The notes: generated by a model from the sequence alone, not told the origin. DNA of 40,404 bases from Tatlockia sp. (GCA_013697955.1 JACCVV010000075.1:1-40404), one strand, 5' to 3'; positions 15,643-25,059 are shown, counted from the stretch's first letter. Program-made: numbers and translations.

Positions 15643-16199
15643 ATGAATTGCGTGCAGGATTCTTAAAACTTATGAAGAACCAAAAATACACCCTATCCTC
15701 TCTAACTGATTCAAAAAAAATTGCGGCAATCGTCATTTTAGTTATGGCATTTTTTGCTTTTATCTGGGAAATTCTTTCAGCTTTCCCCTCCACAGACCCT
15801 ATTAGGGCAATTAATAAGCCTCTCAATCTAATTGATAATCGCCAAAGCATTAATTTAAATTCACCTTTGTTTACCACGGCACTCTTTGGTGATTATCTTC
15901 CGGTAAACCTTTCTGATGCTGTTATTAAGCAATCTTCGCTCGATATTCAGGTAGTTGGAATTATGTTTGCTGCAAAAGAAAGCGAATCACAAGTTGTGCT
16001 TCGAGTGGGAGGGGGTAAAGAAAACTATTATGTCCTTGGCGATACCTTGCCGGGAGGAGCAATAATTAAACGTATTTCTTCAGAAGGCGTGGTTGTTTTG
16101 CATAATGGCGCTTTGGAGAGTTTAAGTTTACCCAAAAATGAATTAATCTTCGATGAACCTGCAAAACCATTAATTAAAGACGCCGCTGGTTCAAGTTAA
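15618..16199 (+). CDS. lspC: Type II secretion system protein C
   Basis: 193 residues from the first ATG, or 175 from ATG 15672; neither has a strong ribosome-binding site, though 15672 follows AGGAT at a long distance. GspC links the inner-membrane platform to the outer-membrane secretin. The layout fits: a short cytoplasmic part, one membrane helix (IAAIVILVMAFFAFIWEILS), a linker, then a homology-region domain (about 105-175) with LDIQVVGIMFAA and YYVLGDTLPGGAIIKRIS, ending in a beta-rich VVVLHNGALESLSL segment. There is no PDZ domain; the protein is short. In L. pneumophila lspC lies apart from the other lsp loci, which agrees with its isolation here. Confidence 0.85.
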   Translation: MLLNVAKVDELRAGFLKLMKNQKYTLSSLTDSKKIAAIVILVMAFFAFIWEILSAFPSTDPIRAINKPLNLIDNRQSINLNSPLFTTALFGDYLPVNLSDAVIKQSSLDIQVVGIMFAAKESESQVVLRVGGGKENYYVLGDTLPGGAIIKRISSEGVVVLHNGALESLSLPKNELIFDEPAKPLIKDAAGSS

Positions 16200-16234
16200 G
16201 AAAGGGCTAACAAGCCCCATAAAGGAAAAGTCTT

Positions 16235-16603
16235 ATGCATTCAATATTTAAGCTGATTTTAGTGTTAATTTTAACTCTTTCAGAAGCCGCTTGTGTTTAC
16301 CGCTCACATTTAACTGAAGGCATTAACTGCTTTAAAATCCAGAATTACCGAGAAGCTTTTATCCACTTGAAGCCAGAAGCTGACAAAGGCCAACCCGATG
16401 CCCAATATGCGGTCGGTTATATGTACTATTATGGTCGAGGTGTTGCTGAAGATAGAAGAAAAGCTTGCATCTGGATTAAAAGCGCAGCAGCTAAAGGTCA
16501 ACCAGACGCTATTCGGGCACTCAAAATCATAAAACGTAAATCGAATCATAAAAAAAGAGACCCCTTTAAACGTATGATTTATCAACATCCCTATGAATAT
16601 TAG
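16235..16603 (+). CDS. Short Sel1-repeat exported protein
   Basis: 122 residues; AAAGGA precedes the ATG. The N-terminus (MHSIFKLILVLILTLSEAAC) is a signal peptide; the EAAC is a poor lipobox, so lipidation is uncertain. About 1.5-2 Sel1-like (TPR-like) repeats follow, with AQYAVGYMYYYGRGVAEDRRKA marking the first. The tail is basic (KRKSNHKKRDPFKR). Sel1 proteins in Legionella often help host-cell interactions (LpnE, EnhC), but this one is too short to assign. It starts 35 bp after lspC and may be co-transcribed with it. A GGGCT-AACA-AGCCC hairpin (16204-16217) lies between them. Confidence 0.7.
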   Translation: MHSIFKLILVLILTLSEAACVYRSHLTEGINCFKIQNYREAFIHLKPEADKGQPDAQYAVGYMYYYGRGVAEDRRKACIWIKSAAAKGQPDAIRALKIIKRKSNHKKRDPFKRMIYQHPYEY

Positions 16604-16674
16604 GATGTAATTCTCGCGTATTTACCGAGCAAACTTTGACTGATTAGGGCCCGAAATTCTGTTCATTATCGCGC

Positions 16675-16733
16675 GCCGGCAGCAATACTGCATATTAATC
16701 CCTATTCGAAACGCAGGGTTGGCAGCCGCCGGC
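16675..16733. other. GC-rich structured intergenic element
   Basis: In an otherwise AT-rich 278-bp gap, GCCGGCAGC (16675-16683) pairs with GCCGCCGGC (16725-16733), with one mismatch. The 41-nt loop can form short inner stems (CTGC/GCAG, CCCT/AGGG). It may be a small RNA, a dispersed intergenic repeat or a weak terminator without a T-tract. The family is not recognised. Confidence 0.4.
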
Positions 16734-16853
16734 ACAATAATTACAGCGTGTCTCCAAGCTTTCCATTTTTTTGACCTTGAAAAATCTTAGATAATATTAG
16801 TTAATTGCGTAATTTTACCTTAATAAATATCTATTATACTTTAATGAGTAATT

Positions 16854-16866
16854 TCTAATCATTAGA
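16854..16866. promoter_or_regulatory. Palindrome TCTAATCATTAGA upstream of the 16882 gene
   Basis: A perfect 13-bp palindrome (6-bp arms, central C) lies 16 bp before the ATG at 16882 and 5 bp before its AGGG ribosome-binding site. Its position fits an operator that blocks transcription. TATTAT (16832-16837) upstream could be a -10 box. Confidence 0.35.
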
Positions 16867-16881
16867 TTATTAGGGCAAATT

Positions 16882-17784
16882 ATGAGCAAGTTAAAAAAAT
16901 ACGTGTTAAATAACCTTGGTGGCGAAGCCTTAGTCGATTTACTCACGAAAAATTTAAACCAATACAATAATATAGAAGATAAAAAAGATAGTAAGGCACA
17001 AGAGTTAAGCGAAGTTATTAATCAAGAATTTAATGAAGTAATGCGCCGATTATCGTCTGATGATATCGAACTACGTGAGGGGGTCGAAAGTTCTCTATCA
17101 TCTAACCTTAAAGATGATGAAAAGGCTATGGATCAAATCCAGCAAGGTGTCCTGAACCGCTATAAAAATGTTTACGAAAGGCTTTTAAAAGCAACTGATA
17201 TTTTTATTCAAAAAGTGGCCGAAGATTTTTCTGGTAAACGAGCTACTGGTGTAAGTGATACTGGTGCTGTATTTAATGCTCACAGTGTTTTGCCTGGGGG
17301 AGAAGAATTAACTAGAGCCATGAAAGAGGGTACAGCCAATCAATTGTTGGTGGGAAAAATACCTTCAATGGATTACTCTATTTATCATCCCACGATACAA
17401 GCGATAGGCTTATCAAAGATTAATAAATCCTTGCTTTCCAATAATTACCCCCTTCCTAAATCCGCAAAGTGGCAAGAATATAGAGCAAAAACAATTAATA
17501 CAGTCAATGCAGTTAAGGAATTAACTTCTCCCTTACCTTACAAAGATGAAAACGGGGTGGAAAAGACAACATCCATACTGGACGAAATGATGAAAGAGAG
17601 TAGCCCAGTTTCAAGAAGTTTTTTTGATGTCATTAATGATATCTGCGATACCCTTGGTTTAGGCAGACCGATTGGAAAATCAAAAGTGCAAGAATTTCGA
17701 GATTCGTTTAAAGAAATTACCAAACATGGACAAATAGAAAATCCACTTGAGCAGGATTTAATTTCCAGACCTGAGTTGAAGTAA
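16882..17784 (+). CDS. Orphan 300-residue protein, possible secreted effector
   Basis: AGGG (16872-16875) precedes the ATG. The protein is soluble, highly charged and predicted mostly helical. It has no signal peptide, membrane segment or motif I recognise. The N-terminal half is rich in Glu/Asp/Lys (EVINQEFNEVMRRLSSDDIE). A middle segment contains HSVLPGGEELTRAMKEG. The C-terminal 30 residues are polar with scattered Glu (HGQIENPLEQDLISRPELK), which is compatible with a Dot/Icm signal but not proof. It is a single gene, bounded by an operator-like palindrome upstream and the convergent exchanger gene downstream. Confidence 0.6.
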   Translation: MSKLKKYVLNNLGGEALVDLLTKNLNQYNNIEDKKDSKAQELSEVINQEFNEVMRRLSSDDIELREGVESSLSSNLKDDEKAMDQIQQGVLNRYKNVYERLLKATDIFIQKVAEDFSGKRATGVSDTGAVFNAHSVLPGGEELTRAMKEGTANQLLVGKIPSMDYSIYHPTIQAIGLSKINKSLLSNNYPLPKSAKWQEYRAKTINTVNAVKELTSPLPYKDENGVEKTTSILDEMMKESSPVSRSFFDVINDICDTLGLGRPIGKSKVQEFRDSFKEITKHGQIENPLEQDLISRPELK

Positions 17785-17823
17785 TAATAATCCTATAAAA
17801 GTTCTCAGTTATGCCATGTTAAT

Positions 17824-18774
17824 TCAGCCATTCAACTTGGCGCTAATAATTAGCGAAACAATATAACAACAATAAACGAGCACTAAAATCCCGCCGTGCC
17901 AGCGGGTCATTCTTTCTTTGTTGTGATAATTAATCCACAAAAGAATTAAAGTGGTAATAAACATGACCGGAATATCACGCCATAAAACAGCATTGCTGAT
18001 TGCGGCAGGATGAATAATACTGGGAAAAATCATAACAGCCAGCAAGTTAAACATATTTGAACCAAGAATATTACCAACTGCAATATCATCAGCGCCTTTT
18101 ACTGCAGCTACAATTGAAGTAACCAGTTCAGGCAAACAGGTTCCGATAGCTACTACAGTTAATCCCATAATCAAATCACTAATCCCAAGCAAGTGGCCAA
18201 TATCTACGCAGGAATGAACTAAATATCTCGCAGAAATAGGTAATACTATTAGGCCAACCACCAGGCTTACAATGTGGAGTTTAAATGGGCGTTTATTTAA
18301 ACCCGCCATTTCAAACTCTTTGATGGGTCGATTCTTTCTGGTGATATAAATAAAATAAAGAATAAGAGACACGCAGGCTATTAGAAATAAACATCCATCC
18401 AAAACGTTGAGATAACCGTTCAGCATGATTGAATAGGTAAAAAGCATAACTAAAAATAGTAAAGGAAATTCACGACGCATTAATGTTGAATTCAACTTTA
18501 AGGGCTTTAGAAGGGCGGTTAAACCCAGAACCAAACCGATATTTGCAATATTGGTTCCGATGGCATTACCAATCGCAATGTCGTTTAAACCTTCCCAAGA
18601 AGCCCGAATAGCGATCATGATTTCTGGTGCTGAAGTACCTAAAGCTACTAAAGTCAAGCCTATCAATAAGGGTGGAAGTCGATAGTGCTGGCCAACACCG
18701 GAAGCGCCGCTAACGAGATGATTTGCTGACCATAATAAGGCAATAAGACTCAATACGAAGCTAACTATAACCAT
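17824..18774 (-). CDS. Calcium/sodium antiporter, CaCA family (YrbG-like)
   Basis: A 316-residue inner-membrane exchanger with ten or so hydrophobic helices. The two inverted alpha-repeats are clear: ALGTSAPEI plus GNAIGTNIANIGLVL in the first half, and AIGTCLPELVTS plus GNILGSNMFNLLAV in the second. The Glu residues in SAPE and LPEL are the family's ion ligands. It likely extrudes Ca2+ in exchange for Na+ or H+. It converges on the 16882 gene and is divergent from the MFS gene with a 189-bp gap. Confidence 0.93.
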   Translation of the reverse strand: MVIVSFVLSLIALLWSANHLVSGASGVGQHYRLPPLLIGLTLVALGTSAPEIMIAIRASWEGLNDIAIGNAIGTNIANIGLVLGLTALLKPLKLNSTLMRREFPLLFLVMLFTYSIMLNGYLNVLDGCLFLIACVSLILYFIYITRKNRPIKEFEMAGLNKRPFKLHIVSLVVGLIVLPISARYLVHSCVDIGHLLGISDLIMGLTVVAIGTCLPELVTSIVAAVKGADDIAVGNILGSNMFNLLAVMIFPSIIHPAAISNAVLWRDIPVMFITTLILLWINYHNKERMTRWHGGILVLVYCCYIVSLIISAKLNG

Positions 18775-18963
18775 CTTGCTATCTCAATAATTATTAGCAA
18801 TTGATAATACTGTATTTATCTTTTAAAACAATAAAAAACAGCATTTTTTGTATGTATAAAATATTTACAATATGCTTGTTGTATAGTAATATGTTTGAGT
18901 TTTCTTACAAAAATAATCGTCTAAAAATTTCCTAACTCTGCCAGCAGGCAGCCGGTCATAATT

Positions 18964-20202
18964 ATGTTTAGTAAACAGTTGCAACTATTAAAAAATTCAT
19001 CATTTAGATATTTTACTCTAAGCTGTGCGCTCGCCATGTTTGGAAACGGTTTGACCTATATCATTATGATTTGGGTTTTAATGCGCTATGATGCCTCAGT
19101 TGTGTCCACAGCTATTTTAATGACTTGCTTTTGGCTTCCGAATGTTTTATTTGGCCCATTTTTAGGAGTTCTAGCCGACCGCTGTAATCGCAAATTAATG
19201 ATGCTATTTACAAATGGAACAAGGGCTGCTTGCTTGTTTTGTTTTGCACTTATAGCCTATCAAAATCAAATTAGTCCTTTTGCCATCTATTGTTTAGCAA
19301 GTTTAATTGGCACTTTATTAGCCGCATACATTCCTACTGGAATGGCTTTTGTACGTGAGTTGGTGAATAGCAAAGATGAATTACTCTATGCCAATGCAAT
19401 GGTGGACACAGCCTATGAAGTTGGTGCAGTTGTAGGCATGGGCGGAGCCGGTCTCATTTTAGCCACAACTTCCTTTGCAACCTGCTTTGTAATAAATGGG
19501 TTCTGTTATTTATTGGCAACTGTTTTTTTGCTATTGATTCCTTATAAACCTATTGAATCCGTCGATAAAAAAGAATCATTTTATAAGCAATTTAAACAGG
19601 GCGGACGCTATATTCTAAAACGAGTACCGTTGTTATTAATCTATCTTGTCCAGGGTCTTTTCTTTATTTGTTATATGACCGCGCCGGTATTGCTTGCCCC
19701 TTTTGCCAAGTTAGTTCTGCACAGTTCCGTAGCGCAGTTTGGCTGGCTTGAAGCGATGCTTTCAGCAGGAATTGTAGTAGGTGGATTTTTAAGCCCCTGG
19801 CTAGCTGATAAATTTTCTCTGCTTCGCGTTATATTAGGGCAGATTATTTTGGGCATCGTCGTTTTCTATTTATTTTCTAATACTCAAAGTGTACATTGGG
19901 CCATATTTTATCATTTCTTTATTGGATTTGCTTTTTCGTCTTGGGCCTTAATAACTACTCTGGCGCAAGAAATGACAGATATTAATTACCAAGGTCGGGT
20001 TCAATCCTTATTCAATTCTTTGTCTGGGGCTATTATCATTCTATTTTATTATGTTTTAGCGCAGTGGAAAGACGTGCCTATAACTCAACTTTATAAGGGT
20101 GAAATCGGCATCCTGGCACTAGCAAGCTTGATTTTATTGCTAATGTATTTTAATGAAAGACTTCGGGAGCCTGATGAATTAAGCAAACTGGAAGGTGTTT
20201 AG
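18964..20202 (+). CDS. MFS transporter (EntS-like exporter family)
   Basis: A 412-residue carrier with 12 predicted membrane segments. The loop 2-3 signature GVLADRCNRKLMMLFTNGTR is the MFS motif A of the EntS/MFS_3 subgroup. Members export siderophores, macrolides or other small molecules; the substrate cannot be deduced. The start has no good ribosome-binding site; a CTGCC-AGCA-GGCAG hairpin lies just upstream (about 18938-18951). It overlaps mutY tail-to-tail by 4 bp. Confidence 0.85.
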   Translation: MFSKQLQLLKNSSFRYFTLSCALAMFGNGLTYIIMIWVLMRYDASVVSTAILMTCFWLPNVLFGPFLGVLADRCNRKLMMLFTNGTRAACLFCFALIAYQNQISPFAIYCLASLIGTLLAAYIPTGMAFVRELVNSKDELLYANAMVDTAYEVGAVVGMGGAGLILATTSFATCFVINGFCYLLATVFLLLIPYKPIESVDKKESFYKQFKQGGRYILKRVPLLLIYLVQGLFFICYMTAPVLLAPFAKLVLHSSVAQFGWLEAMLSAGIVVGGFLSPWLADKFSLLRVILGQIILGIVVFYLFSNTQSVHWAIFYHFFIGFAFSSWALITTLAQEMTDINYQGRVQSLFNSLSGAIIILFYYVLAQWKDVPITQLYKGEIGILALASLILLLMYFNERLREPDELSKLEGV

Positions 20203-21257
20203 GAGGGTGTTTTTTTTAGAAAAAATCTAATAATATCGCTAACCGGCTTTGCAAGTCCCAATTCTTTAATTTCAGAGGCGGCAAACCATTTTCCGGTATT
20301 TTCTTTAGTCATACTTGCATTATCGTTTATTTTTATGGCTTTGGCTGATATTTCTAAATGAAAATGGCTGAAACTATGGCGTATACTTAGCAACTCTTCA
20401 ATTTTTAAACAATTCAGGGCATAGGTTTCCACAATAAAATCAATTGCAGAAAAATCAGAATCTATGCTTGGCATGCACCAAAGACCACCCCAAATTCCCG
20501 TAGATGGTCTTTTCTCCAAATATATTTTACCTTCGAAATTATGTAATAAAAGAAATTGTTGTATTTTAACTGGAAGGGCCTTTTTTATTTTTTTATTAGG
20601 ATATAAATTTACCAGATTTTGCTTTCTTGCCTCGCATTTCTGTTGTACTGGACATCTTAAACAATCTGGATTTCTCGATTTACAGCAGGTTGCACCTAAA
20701 TCCATAATTGCTTGAGTGTAATCGGAACAGCGTTCCTCAGGCATACAGCTTTCCGCAAGTTTCCATAATTTTTGCTTTACTAAACTTTGTTCCGGCCAAC
20801 CATCCACCAAAAAATAGCGGCTAAGTACACGTTTTACGTTGCCATCCATGATTGGAGTTGCAAGATTGAAAGCTTGTGAAGCAATTGCTGCAGCAGTAGA
20901 TGGTCCAATACCTGGTAAATCGATGAGTTTTTTTAATTCTTTGGGAAATTTTCCCCCGTAATTTTCACAGATTATTTTTGCCGTTTTATGAAGATTTCGT
21001 GCGCGACTGTAATATCCAAGTCCTGACCAAAGCGCTAAGACCTTATCTTCCTCTGCTTTTGCAAGCTCCTCAATTGATGGAAATTTTGAGATGAACTGAT
21101 TGAAGTAGGGTATTACGGTTTTAACTTGGGTTTGCTGAAGCATGATTTCTGAAATCCAAACCCGGTAAGGCGATCGGGGATGTTGCCAAGGAAGATCCTT
21201 GCGACCGTGGGAATCAAACCATTGCAATAGAGGCCGTGTAAATTGATCTTGAATCAT
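20199..21257 (-). CDS. mutY: A/G-specific adenine DNA glycosylase
   Basis: A 352-residue base-excision enzyme that removes adenine mispaired with 8-oxoguanine. Catalytic E37 (EIMLQQTQV) and D138 (PIMDGNVKRV) match the E. coli numbering exactly. The helix-hairpin-helix is LPGIGPSTAAAI. The [4Fe-4S] cysteines are C192, C199, C202 and C208 (C-x6-C-x2-C-x5-C). A NUDIX-like 8-oxoG recognition domain follows to the end, with HSFSHFHLEI typical of MutY. Its start overlaps the asmA stop by 4 bp, so the two are translationally coupled. Confidence 0.97.
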   Translation of the reverse strand: MIQDQFTRPLLQWFDSHGRKDLPWQHPRSPYRVWISEIMLQQTQVKTVIPYFNQFISKFPSIEELAKAEEDKVLALWSGLGYYSRARNLHKTAKIICENYGGKFPKELKKLIDLPGIGPSTAAAIASQAFNLATPIMDGNVKRVLSRYFLVDGWPEQSLVKQKLWKLAESCMPEERCSDYTQAIMDLGATCCKSRNPDCLRCPVQQKCEARKQNLVNLYPNKKIKKALPVKIQQFLLLHNFEGKIYLEKRPSTGIWGGLWCMPSIDSDFSAIDFIVETYALNCLKIEELLSIRHSFSHFHLEISAKAIKINDNASMTKENTGKWFAASEIKELGLAKPVSDIIRFFLKKTPS

Positions 21258-22807
21258 TCAGAAGTCTGGTTCTGATTAAACAGAATATTCAGTGATTCGC
21301 CAAGCTCTTTAACAGGCTGAGGCAGGTTTTCCTTTAACCAAACTCTTGCGAGTAATGAATTAATTTTCTCTAAATCCGGTATTACTTTGGGGTTTGATAA
21401 AGTTCCACTGATTAGAATAGGAAAGCTTCCACCTAAAAGCTGCTGAATTTTATTAAGTCCAACTTCTATAAAGGTAACTTTGGCTAATAAATTGGAGTAA
21501 AGATTTTCATTATTTAAGTCCAGGCTACCCTCGCCTTTTAACTGCAATTTATCTGTTTGCAACACCAACGATCCTGACTCTAATTTGGCATCTTTAATTT
21601 GATATTGGAAAGACAATAAATTGAAAATCGTACCGCCTTTAAAAAATTCTGGATTATTAAATTGCCCGAGTTCCAGAGGTTGTTCTTTTTTACTTGGATC
21701 TGCAGAAAAAACTTTAGCTATTTTATCGCCTGTAACCTCAACAACCTTTGCTAAATTTATTGATTCTATTGAGCCATTTTTAATAGTAAAACTACCATTA
21801 CCTGTTGCACTTTCTTGCCAATGGGAATGTTGTAAATTGGCCTGTGCATGCAAGGATAAATCCAGACTTCCTTTGACTAAGGACTTGTTTAGTAAATCAT
21901 ATACGAATTTTGAGCTATCCAAATTCGTTGCTGTTTGATTTAAGGTAAGTTTTTTGCTGGCAAATTCATAATTAAGATCACCAACAGATTCGCCATTGTA
22001 TAAATTAAAGGTAAGCGGATTTAAAAATAAAACACCGGGTTTTGTTTTAGCATGAGCTGAAACTTTCGCTATTTTAAGCTGATTAATTCTGAAATTTTGC
22101 AACGATAAAACACCATCCAAAGGAGTATTTTTTAGAACTCTTATTGGGTTTGAAAACAAAGCGGAATTTAAGCTTATACTCCCTTTGAAATTGGCATGGG
22201 TTTTTAGGATTTTTCTTTCATCATTTGCTACTTCAATATTTGATTTAAATTGTAAGGGAAACACTTTTTTGTGCAGATTAAATTGCTCGCCGCCGATTTG
22301 CAGTCCCGATAAAGAAACCGTTTGATTATGATCTATTATTTTAACTTGCCCATGGCTCAATAAAAATCGCTCTATAGCAAATTGTTCTTTCAAATTATTT
22401 TTGGTATTTTCCGACTGAATTGGCTCTTGATTAGCTGAAATTATCGTAGGAGCATTTGGATTTACATATATTTTAAATCCATCAACTTTGAGCTCGCTAA
22501 AAACAAGCTCTCCTCTTAATAAAGGGGAGATTTTAAGATTGAAAAGGAGATTTTCCAGTTTAACCGAATAATTTTGGGGAGAATCACCAATTAGTATCTT
22601 TGTGATTTTAATTCCCGGCCTGGGAAATAACTGCCAGGAAATATTACCTTCAACCTTAGCGTTCTGGTTGGTTAGAGCTGAGACTTGTAAGCTAACATAA
22701 TTACGTACAAATTCCGGTTTAACTGACTTTGCAAGAACCCAAAGAAAGATCGTTGCGGTTAAAATTATAGCGAGTAGGGCAGCGAAAATTTTCTTAAAAG
22801 GTTTCAT
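21254..22807 (-). CDS. AsmA-family envelope protein
   Basis: 517 residues from the ATG at 22807 (MKPFKKIFAALLAIILTATI); a TTG at 22837 would add 10 residues. Neither has a clear ribosome-binding site, and 22807 is preferred because it begins the membrane anchor directly. One N-terminal transmembrane helix is followed by a large periplasmic part. The N-terminal AsmA motif (PRPGIKITKILIGDSP) and C-terminal beta-rich repeats are typical of AsmA, a relative of lipid-transfer bridge proteins that affects outer-membrane assembly and phospholipid transport. It heads an operon with mutY. Confidence 0.87.
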   Translation of the reverse strand: MKPFKKIFAALLAIILTATIFLWVLAKSVKPEFVRNYVSLQVSALTNQNAKVEGNISWQLFPRPGIKITKILIGDSPQNYSVKLENLLFNLKISPLLRGELVFSELKVDGFKIYVNPNAPTIISANQEPIQSENTKNNLKEQFAIERFLLSHGQVKIIDHNQTVSLSGLQIGGEQFNLHKKVFPLQFKSNIEVANDERKILKTHANFKGSISLNSALFSNPIRVLKNTPLDGVLSLQNFRINQLKIAKVSAHAKTKPGVLFLNPLTFNLYNGESVGDLNYEFASKKLTLNQTATNLDSSKFVYDLLNKSLVKGSLDLSLHAQANLQHSHWQESATGNGSFTIKNGSIESINLAKVVEVTGDKIAKVFSADPSKKEQPLELGQFNNPEFFKGGTIFNLLSFQYQIKDAKLESGSLVLQTDKLQLKGEGSLDLNNENLYSNLLAKVTFIEVGLNKIQQLLGGSFPILISGTLSNPKVIPDLEKINSLLARVWLKENLPQPVKELGESLNILFNQNQTSE

Positions 22808-23053
22808 AATTTGAACAAATTTGGAATAAAGTGGCAAGGATATAGATTACTCAATTCATGTCAAGCTCCAAGGTAGTTCATCTACAACTAATAATTAAAA
22901 AAATTAAAAATTGAAATAAGATTTAAAGCCTTGAATTTATTTTTTCTTGAGAGTAATCTGTTTAACCCAACATGGAAATGTAGGGGTTGTAAGACGTTGA
23001 TTTTGCTTTTTAGTAGTACTCAGGACGAGTCATTAAAATCAAGGAGCGCGTCA

Positions 23054-23707
23054 ATGACACCAAATGAATGGGAAGTAGTTATTCTCAAACCCACACCTAA
23101 GTTTTTAACCTTTCTTTCTTCGCAATTGCCAGATGTGGAATTACCTGGTTTGCGTCTGCTGCAAATGGACAATACGGCATATGTTATAGCTAAACAAAAA
23201 TCTGATGAAGATACTTTAAATGAAATTGAGCGGCACTTTGCGACAATGTTTCGACATGAAATAAGTCGTTGGTTAAGTGAAGCTGACCGTTTGAAAATTG
23301 AAGGTACTTTTCTTGATTTTCTATGCTGTTTCAAATTTGAACTACATTCACAAATTGTACTAATGGAACCAAAGCTGGCGAACGGTCAACATTTGATAAG
23401 AGTTAAACCACGTTCAGTATTACTAAAATGGCTGCGTGCAGCGATTGAGGGAAATTCCGAGCTAAATGCAACAATGGGAAGTTTTAATCTGGCTAATTTG
23501 GCCGAAAATGCTACTGTTCTTGTGAAAAGTTTTACTAGTTTGGCTGAAATAAAAACTTTTGTAAAAAATTATTACCACAATATTTTTGAAGCAGAAATGT
23601 CAAGAATGTGTGAAAAAGCAGATGATTGGCCAGTAGTTGATTCTTATCAAGCTTTTAGTCGCTATTTTTCAATAGATATACATACTCAGCTCTATTATCT
23701 GCATTGA
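23054..23707 (+). CDS. Conserved-looking soluble protein of unknown function
   Basis: 217 residues. A longer frame opens at 22931, but the ATG at 23054 has a perfect AAGGAG (23041-23046) 7 nt before it, so it is the start. The protein is soluble with no signal peptide or membrane segment. Two halves show a similar pattern: a beta-type segment (WEVVILKPTPKFLTFL; HLIRVKPRSVLLKWL) followed by a helix ending in an E[MI]SR motif (RHEISRWLSEADRL; EAEMSRMCEKADDW). This suggests an internal duplication of about 100 residues. I do not recognise the family. It is monocistronic, between divergent asmA and the protease gene. Confidence 0.75.
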   Translation: MTPNEWEVVILKPTPKFLTFLSSQLPDVELPGLRLLQMDNTAYVIAKQKSDEDTLNEIERHFATMFRHEISRWLSEADRLKIEGTFLDFLCCFKFELHSQIVLMEPKLANGQHLIRVKPRSVLLKWLRAAIEGNSELNATMGSFNLANLAENATVLVKSFTSLAEIKTFVKNYYHNIFEAEMSRMCEKADDWPVVDSYQAFSRYFSIDIHTQLYYLH

Positions 23708-23948
23708 TTAATTCATAATGCAGATGTTAGGTTCTGCAAAAAATTTATTTATTTTCAATCTTATATCCCCTTTAAATTTTTAAAAAAGCTCACAATTGAT
23801 AATTGTTGGGTATTTTTTATTGTCTATTTTAATCCACTTGAGGCATAATTAGCCCAATCGCGCTAATCCATGAGCGATGTGCGCTTCAAAAAAACTCTTT
23901 TTCTGAGGTTAAGGATTAGCTTCATATTTAATTTTACGGAGTTTGACA

Positions 23949-25019
23949 ATGAAATTTAAAAGGCTTATTACCTTTCTCCTTTGTTTTACAAGTATTATGG
24001 TGCAACCTTCTTACAGTATTAGTGTTAATGAATTATTGCCTAATGAAAGAAATACGGTTGAGATCTTTCAGAAATTTGCTCCTAAAGTAGTTTACGTTCA
24101 TCGACTTACAACTGTCATAAATAAATCCTACCAACGAACCCAAATTCCTGCTGGGGCTGGATCTGGAATTATCTGGGATTCTCAAGGACATATTGTCACC
24201 AACTTCCACGTTATTAAAGGTGCCGACAAATTATCAATCAGTATTGGTAAACTAACGGTCCCTGCAAAATTAATTGGGGCTGAGCCACGAAAAGATATTG
24301 CTGTTTTAGCAATTAATTCGCCTAAGGCTTTAGAAATGCTCAAAACCTTCGAACCCTTTGCACTTGCAAGAACAGATGAGCTAATGGTTGGCCAGAAAAC
24401 TATAGCCATTGGAAATCCTTTTGGTTTGGATCATAGTTTATCTGTAGGGGTTATCTCCGCTTTAGGCCGTAAGGTGCCTGGAGCTGGCGGTGTGACAATA
24501 AGAGAAATGATTCAAACAGATACTTCTATAAATCCCGGCAATTCAGGTGGACCTTTGCTCGATAGTAAAGGGCGCTTGATTGGTTTAAATACAGCTATTT
24601 TCTCAAGTTCAGGCTCATCCGCGGGGGTTGGTTTTGCAGTTCCTGCAAATGATATTGCTCGTTTAGTACCGCAAATAATCAAAAATGGCCGAGTTGTTTT
24701 ATCTGGTATTGGTATTCAATGGGTAGGCCCCACTGTGTCTAAGCATTTAGGAGTTAAAAAGGGAATTTTAATAGGTTCGGTCATTCCTCATACACCTGCC
24801 GCCATTGCTGGCTTAAAAGGGACTTTTCGGGATAACTGGGGCCATTTACATTTAGGCGATATTATAATTGCCTTAAATGATCATCCCATTAGAAATTATG
24901 ACGCTCTTTATTATTTTTTAGCGAATATAAATGTTGGAGAGGGAATAAAAGTTACTGTGCTCAGGCATGGCCAAAAAATTAATTTCAACATGAAGACTAT
25001 TGATATCGCAGCTTACTAA
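23949..25019 (+). CDS. Periplasmic trypsin-like serine protease with PDZ domain (HtrA/Deg family)
   Basis: 356 residues from the ATG at 23949 (GGAG 23938-23941, 7-nt spacing); the TTG two codons earlier is unlikely. A signal peptide occupies about 1-23 (cleavage near PSYS-IS). The catalytic triad is H87 (TNFHVIKG), D116 (RKDIAVLAI) and S199 (NPGNSGGPLLD). One PDZ domain covers about 255-350 (GVKKGILIGSVIPHTPAAIAGL). With a single PDZ it is nearer DegS or plant-type Deg than DegP. Without a membrane anchor it should be a soluble periplasmic quality-control protease. Confidence 0.92.
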   Translation: MKFKRLITFLLCFTSIMVQPSYSISVNELLPNERNTVEIFQKFAPKVVYVHRLTTVINKSYQRTQIPAGAGSGIIWDSQGHIVTNFHVIKGADKLSISIGKLTVPAKLIGAEPRKDIAVLAINSPKALEMLKTFEPFALARTDELMVGQKTIAIGNPFGLDHSLSVGVISALGRKVPGAGGVTIREMIQTDTSINPGNSGGPLLDSKGRLIGLNTAIFSSSGSSAGVGFAVPANDIARLVPQIIKNGRVVLSGIGIQWVGPTVSKHLGVKKGILIGSVIPHTPAAIAGLKGTFRDNWGHLHLGDIIIALNDHPIRNYDALYYFLANINVGEGIKVTVLRHGQKINFNMKTIDIAAY

Positions 25020-25025
25020 GCTTAA

Positions 25026-25059
25026 AGATCCAGGCTACAACAGCCTGGATCTAATTTTT
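25026..25059 (+). terminator. Intrinsic terminator between the protease gene and pyrE
   Basis: AGATCCAGGCT (25026-25036), loop ACAAC and AGCCTGGATCT (25042-25052) form a perfect 11-bp stem, followed by AATTTTT (25053-25059). It lies 6 bp after the protease stop and abuts the pyrE stop, so the stem could also slow transcription from the other side. Confidence 0.9.

Noticed and set aside
16819..16845. CTTAAT/TTTAAT pair resembling a PmrA box upstream of the 16882 gene
   Set aside because: The two half-sites start 21 bp apart, not the tandem spacing expected, and such words are common in AT-rich DNA.
23724..23755. GCAGA/TCTGC hairpin with AAAAAATTTATTTT as terminator of the 23054 gene
   Set aside because: Only 5 bp, and it is followed by As before Ts; too weak to call.
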